From Oscillospiraceae bacterium (lineage in GTDB: Bacteria; Bacillota; Clostridia; Oscillospirales; Ruminococcaceae), in the NCBI GenBank assembly GCA_020024475.1, contig JAHHTS010000124.1:1-5807 (forward strand): 5,807 bases of DNA, given 5' to 3'. Positions 1 to 5,807 of this stretch are shown here, in pieces (the stretch's first letter is position 1; each line of letters begins with the position of its first letter). Made by a program: the position numbers and the translations under genes. Under the pieces are notes generated by a model. The model ran no database searches. It had not been told where the DNA came from and saw only the letters and a list, made by a program, of their open reading frames with translations.

Positions 1-135
1 AAGGTTTTCGGGCTGAATACGCTCTGAAAGAGGAAGATTCTGCCCGAAACGGCATGGCCGCCAGACCTTTTCGCTTTCAATAGAGTCTGTACTAACTTCT
101 ATGGACGGCGAGGAAATGGGCGACTGAAATTGTAC
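1..135. other. GC-richer edge segment, possible gene remnant
   Basis: The first 120 bases are about 50 percent G+C by count (60 of 120), against a strongly AT-rich stretch immediately after. On the plus strand, frame 3 is open from the edge to a TAG at 81-83 (26 codons, ending in the residues RPFRFQ), which could be the 3' end of a gene entering from the left. On the minus strand a frame is also open across the whole of 1-135, but it has no ATG and is preceded by a stop just to the right. I do not recognise either peptide. The segment is best read as the end of a neighbouring gene or a remnant of the mobile element into which the AT-rich cargo was placed. Confidence 0.35.
6..49. repeat. Inverted repeat with 8-bp arms
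   Basis: TTTCGGGC at 6-13 is the exact reverse complement of GCCCGAAA at 42-49. The 28-base loop contains a second small hairpin (CTCT at 22-25 against AGAG at 29-32). The structure lies in the GC-richer edge segment. It could be a protein-binding palindrome, a transfer-origin-like fold or a structure inside coding sequence. No run of T follows it, so it does not look like a terminator. Confidence 0.35.
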
Positions 136-606
136 GATATTTCCGGATTAGGCATAAGATTATGAGTCTTACTTTTATAAAATTTATCGTTTTGAATCAA
201 TAATTGAAACACAAGATGTATAAATGATTGTTTTTTAATTGATTCCCATTTATTATTGATTGTTTTATGTATCTTTGCGTTAAGATCAAAGGGTTTGCAA
301 TTTGGATAATTAAATCGTATCAAAATCAAATTATGCTTGTAAAAAATAGCTAAGTGGCTTGCGATTGAATTAGATAAGAATATAGCTATAATAATCAAGT
401 GGCGTACTAATGTGTTCCTGTCTAATTTATACATATTTGATAAATACGAGAACTTATTACAGGTTAAAATTGGAACTATGACAGATATTTCACAAATCCA
501 TAAACCTATATTTGATGCAAAATTCTGTGACAGGTTGTCGTAGTTTTCCTCTTTTACAAAACCCGAAGTAGAATTATTGTAAAAAAACTATATAAGAAAG
601 ATATCT
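136..606. other. AT-rich intergenic region upstream of qat
   Basis: These 471 bases hold no gene I can support. A minus-strand frame at 99-434 has an ATG, but its translation is typical of AT-rich noncoding DNA (rich in Ile, Asn, Lys, Phe and Leu) and its C-terminus runs into the unrelated GC-richer segment. A plus-strand frame at 343-543 is open for 66 codons, but its first ATG is at 478, leaving only 21 codons. A candidate Bacteroides-type promoter element sits at 507-514. The region most likely carries the operon's promoter and possibly decayed sequence from the cargo junction. I see no tRNA, CRISPR repeat or obvious riboswitch. Confidence 0.5.
507..514 (+). promoter_or_regulatory. Candidate -7 element of the qat promoter
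   Basis: TATATTTG is an exact match to the Bacteroidota sigma-ABfr -7 consensus TAnnTTTG, about 90 bases before the qatA start codon. No clear TTTG-type -33 element lies at the usual spacing; the nearest candidate is TTTC at 488-491, which is too close. The same 8-base pattern also occurs inside qatA (642-649), so chance occurrence in AT-rich DNA is a real possibility. A transcript from here would have an untranslated leader of roughly 85 bases. Confidence 0.25.
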
Positions 607-2445
607 ATGTGGCCAGATAAAGAAGCAGAGATTGACTACCTTAATTTTGGATATATGGTAGATATGGTTGTTGATATAGCAACCAATAGAGAGCTATCAC
701 CTTCAACAATAGGACTGTATGGCGACTGGGGAAGTGGCAAGTCTAGTCTGATGAAGTTAGCTCAAAAAAAGATAGAGGAAAAGAATACAGAAATCGGGGA
801 CGAAAAAGATTCGATTAAAACCCTCTGTATAGAATTTAACGGATGGCTTTTCGAAGGATATGAAGATACTAAAACATCTCTTTGCGGTGTTATTTTAGAT
901 GCATTAGCCGACGAAAAACGTTTCAGCAAAGAGATAACAGATTATGCAAAAACACTAATAAAAAAAATAGATTTTAATAAGATTTTAGGAAAAGGTATTA
1001 AATATGGATTGGATTTCTTCTTGACGGGTGGCATTGGTGCATTGACTGATTTAACTCTCAGCAGTGTACTATCTACTATTAAGACTAATGTTGGTGAAAC
1101 ACAGGCTAAGGATTTAGAAGAAATTCTTAACAAGTTTAAGAAGGACGATAAAACACGAACGGAAATCAAGAATTTTCGGGAGGAATTTAAACAACTTCTG
1201 AAAAAAAGTAAAGTAGAAAATGTAGTTGTGTTTATTGACGAACTTGACCGTTGTCTGCCAGATACGGTTCTCGAAGTGTTTGAGGCCATGCGACTATTCC
1301 TTTTTGTAGAAGGCATGTCTTTTGTTATAGGAGCAGATGAACGCCTTATACAGTATTCAATAAAGAGCAAGTACAAGGAGGTTCCAGGCAATAATTTGGA
1401 TATCGGGAAAGAGTATCTAGAAAAGGTAATTCAATATCCATTATATATACCCCAATTGACGCGAGCAGAAGTAAATCAGTATCTTGCTTGTTTATTATTA
1501 AGAGAGACCTTGACTAAAGATCAGTTTAAAGAAATACTGAGTATTATATATACTCTGGATCCAGATCAAGACTTTTCGATGGAACAAATTAGTGATAAAG
1601 CGTCAGATATCGCAGAGAGTTGCAAAAAAGATATGGCACTTGCACGACAAATCTCATCTGTATTAGCTCCAAGCATTAATGGAAACCCCCGCCAGTGTAA
1701 GCGTTTCTTGAATACATTGTATATGCGACTCAAACTTGCCAAAGCGAGAAATGTAGCTCTTGATAAAAATATATTGGCCAAGCTTATGTTGGCAGAGTAC
1801 TTCAATTCGGAGTTTTTCAAAGCTGTCACAAAACCTGAAAATAGAGAACTTTTTAAGGCATTTGAAAAAGGAGAAGAATTGAATGATGATAATCCTTTTG
1901 CAGTGTGGAAAGAAAAGGATTGGGTGAAAAAGTGGATGCAAAATGGCACTAGATTGGATGAAGAAAAGTTGGACAAATACGTTTACTTTGCAGATGTTAA
2001 AAATCGCTATGGACAATCAAGCCTAGACATGTTGAGCCCAACAGCCCGTAAATGTTATGAACAACTTGTTGACGGAACTGAGATGAATAGAAATGCTGCC
2101 TTAAAATTGGTTGACAAACTCGTACCTGGAGAGAAAGCAATCATTGCATCAGAGGTATTTGCAGTGATAGAGAACACATCAACTATAAATGTAGAGGTTT
2201 TAAGATCTTATACTGAATTCTGTATAAAGGCTGGAATGACAGAAGATGCATTGAAGAAGCTTATGGAGCAACCTTTAAGCAAGTACAATGCAGTTGCTTG
2301 TGGGCAGTTAGCATCATTTATTTCCAACTTATCACCTGATAAAGCAACTATGTTTAACGATTACCTTTCGACAAATCCGGAGTTGAAGAGTACTATCGAG
2401 AGACAGGCAAGACTAAATTCAATTGTACCTTTAAATAAAAAATAA
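607..2445 (+). CDS. qatA: QatA, KAP-family P-loop ATPase of the Qat defence system
   Basis: A 612-residue KAP-type NTPase, first gene of the antiphage operon. Its Walker A motif is GDWGSGKS at residues 39-46, very near the N-terminus as in KAP proteins, and its Walker B is FIDELDRC with D211 and E212 intact. A conserved KAP-like NPRQCKRFLN segment follows at residues 360-369. Between Walker A and B, residues about 134-155 form a glycine-rich hydrophobic stretch, where many KAP proteins carry membrane helices; here it holds two Asp residues and is a doubtful membrane segment. The C-terminal part (about 380-612) is helical-looking and family-specific. The ATG at 607 is the first possible start, since an in-frame TAA lies at 580-582 with no start between. 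The upstream AAGAAAG is a weak purine-rich ribosome site. The role, inferred from family and context, is ATP-driven sensing or remodelling; the trigger is unknown. Confidence 0.93.
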   Translation: MWPDKEAEIDYLNFGYMVDMVVDIATNRELSPSTIGLYGDWGSGKSSLMKLAQKKIEEKNTEIGDEKDSIKTLCIEFNGWLFEGYEDTKTSLCGVILDALADEKRFSKEITDYAKTLIKKIDFNKILGKGIKYGLDFFLTGGIGALTDLTLSSVLSTIKTNVGETQAKDLEEILNKFKKDDKTRTEIKNFREEFKQLLKKSKVENVVVFIDELDRCLPDTVLEVFEAMRLFLFVEGMSFVIGADERLIQYSIKSKYKEVPGNNLDIGKEYLEKVIQYPLYIPQLTRAEVNQYLACLLLRETLTKDQFKEILSIIYTLDPDQDFSMEQISDKASDIAESCKKDMALARQISSVLAPSINGNPRQCKRFLNTLYMRLKLAKARNVALDKNILAKLMLAEYFNSEFFKAVTKPENRELFKAFEKGEELNDDNPFAVWKEKDWVKKWMQNGTRLDEEKLDKYVYFADVKNRYGQSSLDMLSPTARKCYEQLVDGTEMNRNAALKLVDKLVPGEKAIIASEVFAVIENTSTINVEVLRSYTEFCIKAGMTEDALKKLMEQPLSKYNAVACGQLASFISNLSPDKATMFNDYLSTNPELKSTIERQARLNSIVPLNKK

Positions 2446-3305
2446 TGGGAACATCAAGTTTATACAAAGGTCCAAAGATTACATCTTTATTACCATCAGA
2501 TTACAATCCAGATGTGAATCCTGAGTTGGATGCACCAGATGAAACAATGCCAACAAAAGATAAAGCAGAAGAGGCTGAATCGCAACAGGATAATACTGAA
2601 AATGGAGAATCAAATGAGCAAAAGGACTGTCAATCAAATCAATCTGCTGTCAAATGGGGCACAGTACGTAGCTCGATGAGGAAAGCCATGAATAATAGAA
2701 GCAGTGGCAATGCTAAAAGTGCTATAAGAAATTACACCAAAGCACTTGGTGGACATACTAATGCCACACGACAGGCTGCAAAAGTTCGCAGAACGGCTGG
2801 TATTCTATATAGTTACTTTGCTGGAACGCCAGAATCCATTCATCAACGATTTATAGATGCAGGGATACGTTTTGATGAAAGGGCTACAAAAGATATCTTT
2901 AATGATATATGTGGACTTATTGCACCTGTACCCAATGACCTTGAGGATTCTCTGACAAATAAAGCTTTACGTGAAACTTTTGCAGATGTAGCAGCGGACC
3001 AAAGCATTGATCTCAATCAACTTGAAAGCTTCAATGAAGAATTACTGCAACGGCTAGTAGGTGGATTGATAAAGCATTATATTTTTGATAAATTGTTGCT
3101 ACAATCAGAACAAACAGCTCTCAAGAACTGTGAACATGTATCAGACTTACGTGAATTAGAAAAATCTATTAAAAAATATATAGATGGGATTGTTGACAGT
3201 GTTGTTCCTAATATAATCAAGAGTGGTTTGAACCCAGAGGACTTTAATAGAGCATTGGAAACGCTATGTGATATTTCTTATCAACAAATGGAGGAACTAC
3301 GATGA
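2445..3305 (+). CDS. qatB: QatB, Qat-specific protein with Met-Gly N-terminus
   Basis: A 286-residue protein with no enzymatic motif that I recognise; identity rests on position and on its N-terminus. It starts MGTSSLYKGP and continues to a LLP at 15-17, matching my recollection of QatB N-termini (MGTS, then GP, then LLP). Residues about 27-66 are acidic, polar and low in complexity, so probably an unfolded linker. From W71 a basic helical region begins, with RNYTKALGG at 95-103, and the C-terminal half looks all-helical. The start is set by TAATG: the ATG at 2445 overlaps the qatA stop by one base. The exposed Gly2 after methionine removal makes it a plausible substrate of the QueC-like enzyme encoded next (inference). 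It may otherwise be a structural adaptor. The only cysteines seen are isolated, so no metal site is evident. Confidence 0.85.
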   Translation: MGTSSLYKGPKITSLLPSDYNPDVNPELDAPDETMPTKDKAEEAESQQDNTENGESNEQKDCQSNQSAVKWGTVRSSMRKAMNNRSSGNAKSAIRNYTKALGGHTNATRQAAKVRRTAGILYSYFAGTPESIHQRFIDAGIRFDERATKDIFNDICGLIAPVPNDLEDSLTNKALRETFADVAADQSIDLNQLESFNEELLQRLVGGLIKHYIFDKLLLQSEQTALKNCEHVSDLRELEKSIKKYIDGIVDSVVPNIIKSGLNPEDFNRALETLCDISYQQMEELR

Positions 3306-4600
3306 AAGAGAGCTTTGTTTTTACACTATCAGAATATGATAGTTTTCAAGTTGATGGTTCTAGGAAAGTAAACATCAATGATCCAGAAACATTCCAATAT
3401 ACATTTTGGAATCCTAATACCGATTACGGGAAGAAACATATGTATGTTACACCCCAGCGTTTTACTGATGAAGCTATGGATTTGTTTTACATATCTCTTA
3501 TGGTTTTCTGTGTAGATAGGAGTGTAAGTCGTAAAAAACAGGAAGATGCATGGACTCGAGATCTTGAGCTATACATTCCAGTAAAAGTTTATGAAAAATG
3601 GGTACATTGCAAATCTATTTTAATAAATGCATTAAACTTCCTGACAGGTGATCACTGGACTATATATTTTAGAGAGAGTGTGGCCATAACAGATGATGAG
3701 AATAAGTATATAAAGGGCAGATGGCGTTACCGTCGCTCAGTTAGAAAGATTGATTCTGATATATTGTGCATGCTTTCTGGTGGGTTAGATTCATTCATAG
3801 GTGCTATCAATCTGCTCAAAGACGGGGAAAAGCCTATATTCGTTAGTCATTATGGTGGAGGTAAGGGAGTAAAAATATATCAAGACAAAGTTATCAACTC
3901 TTTGAAAACCCAATATTCTATTGATTCCAAACGATTCTTCAGGTTTTATGCAGCTTCACAGAATGGTGTTGAGGACACGACACGTTCTCGATCGCTTATG
4001 TTCTTTGCTCATGCCATAGCTATTGCTTCAGGTATTGGTCATCATGTTGATTTATATGTGCCAGAAAACGGTGTGATTTCATTAAACATACCTCTGAGCA
4101 TTATGCGATTAGGTAGCCTTAGTACCCGTACAACACATCCGTATTTTATGGGAATGTTACAAAGTCTGTTATCAAAATTAGATATAGATATATCATTAGT
4201 CAATCCCTTTCAAATGCAGACAAAAGGTGAGATGATGAGAACCTGTAAAGATCTTGATTTTCTTAATGCCCATTATCAGGATACATTATCTTGTTCGCAT
4301 CCAGATCAAGGACGTTGGACTGGAGAAACAGTGGGACATTGTGGGGAGTGTTTACCTTGTACTATAAGAAAAGCTGCAATTAAAGCCGCAGGACTGGATG
4401 ACGCCACCGTTTACCGTCATCATTATGAAACTGAAATAGGATTTGAATCATTACAGTCTTATAAATTGGGGTTAGCAACACCAAAAGATAGTTATGCAGC
4501 TATACAAATGTCGGGACCAATTACAGACCATATAAATGATTATGTTAGTCTTTACGAGCGAGGTATTAAGGAATTGGAAAATCTAATTAACTCACTTTAA
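3302..4600 (+). CDS. qatC: QatC, QueC-like PP-loop enzyme of the Qat system
   Basis: A 432-residue member of the QueC branch of PP-loop N-type ATP pyrophosphatases. The PP-loop motif SGGLDS is at residues 159-164. The QueC metal site is complete: C331, C347, C350 and C353, with the hallmark HCGECLPCTIRKAA at 346-359. Housekeeping QueC is about 230 residues and turns 7-carboxy-7-deazaguanine into preQ0 using ATP and ammonia. This protein instead has about 155 extra residues before the PP-loop, as expected for a defence paralogue. No queD, queE or folE is adjacent, so a queuosine-biosynthesis role is unlikely and any deazapurine would have to come from the host pathway. It probably activates a deazapurine carboxylate and transfers it to a partner such as QatB (inference). 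The start overlaps the qatB stop by four bases (ATGA), which indicates translational coupling. Confidence 0.92.
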   Translation: MKESFVFTLSEYDSFQVDGSRKVNINDPETFQYTFWNPNTDYGKKHMYVTPQRFTDEAMDLFYISLMVFCVDRSVSRKKQEDAWTRDLELYIPVKVYEKWVHCKSILINALNFLTGDHWTIYFRESVAITDDENKYIKGRWRYRRSVRKIDSDILCMLSGGLDSFIGAINLLKDGEKPIFVSHYGGGKGVKIYQDKVINSLKTQYSIDSKRFFRFYAASQNGVEDTTRSRSLMFFAHAIAIASGIGHHVDLYVPENGVISLNIPLSIMRLGSLSTRTTHPYFMGMLQSLLSKLDIDISLVNPFQMQTKGEMMRTCKDLDFLNAHYQDTLSCSHPDQGRWTGETVGHCGECLPCTIRKAAIKAAGLDDATVYRHHYETEIGFESLQSYKLGLATPKDSYAAIQMSGPITDHINDYVSLYERGIKELENLINSL

Positions 4601-5301
4601 TGGAACATCTCTACGACACTCATTTCCATCTGGATTTACAGAAAGACCTGGTTAGTGCTATTTATGAAATAGAAAAACATCAAATCTATACAATAGCAGT
4701 CACTAACTTGCCAGACTTATATAGAAAGGAATCTGGTGAGATAGCAAGCAAGTATATTAGATTTGCACTTGGTTTTCACCCAGAATTGATTCATCATTAT
4801 AAAAGCCAAATCCCATTAATGTGGGAACTTTTGCCAGTAGCACGTTATATTGGAGAAGTAGGGCTAGATTTTGTTGATATGACATACAAAAGCGAACAAT
4901 TAGCATTTTTTAGCGAATTAATAGAACGATGTCGTTATGATAAAGACAAAATAATAACCATCCATTCACGTCGGGCTGTTAGACAAGTTCTAAATATAAT
5001 CGGAGATAGATTCAGATTTAAACCTATACTTCATTGGTTTACAGGAAGTAAGGGAGAATTATTAAGTGCTGTGGAGAATGGATTTTATTTCTCCATTAAT
5101 AAATCAATGATGAATACGAAAAAATTCCAATCTATGTTTTCATTAATACCAAAAGAACGATTATTATTTGAAACAGATAGTCCATTTCTCTCTTTCCACC
5201 ATTCTCATAGCGAAACATTGATAAATTTGAGACAATTGATTATAGAAGAGAGAGGGGATGTTAATATGTGGAATAATTTTAGAACGGTATTAGAGGGGTA
5301 A
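4600..5301 (+). CDS. qatD: QatD, TatD-like metal-dependent DNase/hydrolase
   Basis: A 233-residue TatD-family amidohydrolase-fold protein, a little shorter than cellular TatD (about 260). The metal-site series is intact: H8 and H10 in THFHLD, GFHPE at 58-62, E86 in GEVGLDF, H122 in TIHSRR, H145 in LHWFTG and D193 in ETDSPF. TatD enzymes are typically Mg- or Mn-dependent DNases, so a nuclease or related phosphoesterase activity is expected; the exact substrate in Qat is unknown to me. The ATG at 4600 overlaps the qatC stop by one base (TAATG), and the HxH motif begins eight residues in, as expected for this family, so the start is secure. The gene ends the operon. It could in principle be called a plain tatD, but the linkage to qatABC makes QatD the better name. 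Confidence 0.92.
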   Translation: MEHLYDTHFHLDLQKDLVSAIYEIEKHQIYTIAVTNLPDLYRKESGEIASKYIRFALGFHPELIHHYKSQIPLMWELLPVARYIGEVGLDFVDMTYKSEQLAFFSELIERCRYDKDKIITIHSRRAVRQVLNIIGDRFRFKPILHWFTGSKGELLSAVENGFYFSINKSMMNTKKFQSMFSLIPKERLLFETDSPFLSFHHSHSETLINLRQLIIEERGDVNMWNNFRTVLEG

Positions 5302-5473
5302 AAGTTTTTTGCAGACTTTGTCAAAAAAATAATTGTTTATAATCCACCTAAAAGACAATAGCCTTCGATTAAATACGATGTTACTATTAGTTCTTTTATT
5401 GATATAATTTAACATTACAAGAATGGATACTTTCATATCACTTTTACATATCGAGAGATTATGATTGATTCTA

Positions 5474-5522
5474 AATGTTAACATTCCTTTTGGATAGAAT
5501 GTTTTGAAACAATATAAACATT
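5474..5522. repeat. Cluster of AATGTT/AACATT palindromic elements
   Basis: AATGTTAACATT at 5474-5485 is a perfect 12-base palindrome. A second pair, AATGTTT at 5498-5504 and AAACATT at 5516-5522, forms an inverted repeat with an 11-base spacer, and a further AACATTA occurs at 5411-5417. Such iterated half-sites are compatible with binding of a dimeric regulator or of the integrase arm domain, but the sequence is AT-rich and chance is not excluded. Confidence 0.3.
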
Positions 5523-5540
5523 ATAATCACATAAAATGCA

Positions 5541-5585
5541 TATAAAACGGAGCTGAATTTTGTTTGAATTCAGCCCTGTTTTATA
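5541..5585. terminator. Bidirectional hairpin terminator between qatD and integrase
   Basis: A long inverted repeat spans 5541-5585. GCTGAATT at 5552-5559 pairs with AATTCAGC at 5567-5574, and the stem extends outward through CGG/CTG to an AAAA/TTTT pair, with one mismatch (5551/5575), one G-U pair and a 7-base loop. A-rich and T-rich flanks on the two sides let it act as an intrinsic terminator in both directions. It begins 3 bases beyond the integrase stop codon and is about 240 bases beyond the qatD stop. Confidence 0.7.
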
Positions 5586-5587
5586 AT

Positions 5588-5807
5588 CTAATGCTTTTTT
5601 ATCAACTTATCCATATCTTCTGAAATCTTGTCATCAGTAACTTTTGCGTATCCTTGTGTCGTTCTGATATTTGTATGTCCCATCATTTTGGATATGCTTT
5701 CCATGGGAACTCCGGCAGAAACCATCAAGGTACCGAAAGTATGGCGGGCGACGTGATAGGTCAAGTTTTCCTCTTTCCCTATGGTTATTCCCAACTCGTG
5801 AACCTCA
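5588..5807 (-). CDS. Tyrosine recombinase/integrase, C-terminal part (cut by window edge)
   Basis: The frame is open from the right edge to a TAG at 5588-5590, giving the last 72 residues of a phage-integrase-fold site-specific recombinase. No real start lies in the window; the first in-frame TTG (5792-5794) is just a leucine codon inside the protein. The visible catalytic elements are the H-x-x-R box (HVARHTFGTL, His at 5753-5755, Arg at 5744-5746), the second His in MMGHTNIRTT (5675-5677) and the nucleophilic Tyr in QGYAKV (5648-5650). The upstream catalytic Arg lies beyond the edge. The sequence is of the kind found in Bacteroidota mobile elements. It is transcribed toward the qat operon and ends just before a hairpin terminator. 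It could integrate the element carrying qat, or be an invertase; the window cannot decide between them. Confidence 0.9.
   Translation of the reverse strand, partial: EVHELGITIGKEENLTYHVARHTFGTLMVSAGVPMESISKMMGHTNIRTTQGYAKVTDDKISEDMDKLIKKH

Larger units (their letters stand above)
5302..5587. other. Convergent intergenic region between qatD and the integrase
   Basis: These 286 AT-rich bases separate two convergent genes. Just after the qatD stop there is a weak A/T hairpin (TTTTTTG at 5305-5311 against CAAAAAA at 5322-5328), too weak to call a terminator with confidence. The right half holds several AATGTT/AACATT palindromic elements and a strong hairpin, listed separately. The minus-strand frame at 5290-5484 (64 codons) overlaps the end of qatD and has a composition like noncoding DNA, so I do not call it. 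The region could contain recombination or integrase-binding sites given the neighbouring integrase, but no core site can be identified from one end alone. Confidence 0.5.

Noticed and set aside
99..434. Minus-strand frame of 111 codons upstream of qatA
   Set aside because: Its composition is that of translated AT-rich noncoding DNA, there is no ribosome site, and the last residues run across the compositional step into unrelated sequence. No family is recognisable.
343..543. Plus-strand open frame ending at TAG 541-543
   Set aside because: It has no ATG before 478, so only 21 codons could be made. It overlaps the promoter candidate and shows no motif.
642..649. TAATTTTG, a second exact TAnnTTTG match
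   Set aside because: It lies within the qatA coding sequence just after the start and is expected by chance in AT-rich DNA.
942..2016. Three long minus-strand frames inside qatA
   Set aside because: They lie opposite a gene with clear ATPase motifs. Their Ser/Leu/Phe-rich translations are shadows of the plus-strand coding.
3302..4600. Reading the QueC-like gene as housekeeping queC for queuosine
   Set aside because: It is nearly twice the usual length, is translationally coupled to qatB and qatD, and has no queuosine genes next to it.
5305..5328. Hairpin directly after the qatD stop
   Set aside because: The stem is almost wholly A-T with one G-C pair and a 10-base loop, and a competing fold exists. 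It is too weak to call as a terminator when a strong one lies downstream.
5290..5484. Minus-strand 64-codon frame after qatD
   Set aside because: It overlaps the qatD end, is AT-driven in composition, and contains the palindrome at its start. No domain is visible.
10..5576. 9-bp inverted match GGGCTGAAT at 10-18 and, on the other strand, at 5568-5576
   Set aside because: It is too short to be meaningful over this distance, and the right copy is explained by the terminator stem.

Overview
The window carries a complete four-gene Qat antiphage defence operon (qatABCD) on the plus strand at 607-5301. It lies next to the 3' end of a tyrosine recombinase gene that runs leftward from the right edge. 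The organism is most likely a gut-type member of the Bacteroidota (Bacteroides, Parabacteroides, Prevotella or a relative). This rests on the low GC content, purine/A-rich rather than strong Shine-Dalgarno starts, a perfect Bacteroides-type TAnnTTTG element upstream of the operon, and the character of the integrase C-terminus. Genus cannot be fixed from this window.

Layout: positions 1 to about 135 are clearly GC-richer than what follows. They hold an inverted repeat and the end of a possible reading frame entering from the left. Positions 136-606 are very AT-rich, hold no gene I can defend, and contain the best promoter candidate. Then come qatA (KAP-type P-loop ATPase, 612 aa), qatB (286 aa, family-specific protein), qatC (QueC-like PP-loop enzyme with a four-cysteine metal site, 432 aa) and qatD (TatD-like metal-dependent hydrolase, 233 aa). 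Each gene start overlaps the previous stop (TAATG, ATGA, TAATG), so the four form one translationally coupled transcription unit. Positions 5302-5587 are an AT-rich convergent intergenic region with palindromes and a long hairpin that can terminate transcription from both sides. From 5588 to the edge lies the C-terminal catalytic part of a tyrosine recombinase on the minus strand.

The system was described as Qat (QueC-like associated with ATPase and TatD DNase) in the 2020 survey of antiviral gene cassettes by Gao and colleagues, so it is not new as a system. The parts suggest that QatA is an energy-using sensor or switch, QatC activates a carboxylate on a deazapurine, QatB is a dedicated partner or substrate, and QatD is a nuclease-type effector or processing enzyme. 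The most interesting detail is that QatB begins Met-Gly-Thr-Ser. That fits the idea, recalled from work on type IV CBASS, that QueC-like defence enzymes attach a deazaguanine to the N-terminal glycine of a partner protein. The integrase and the GC steps at both edges indicate that the operon is cargo of a mobile element or genomic island.
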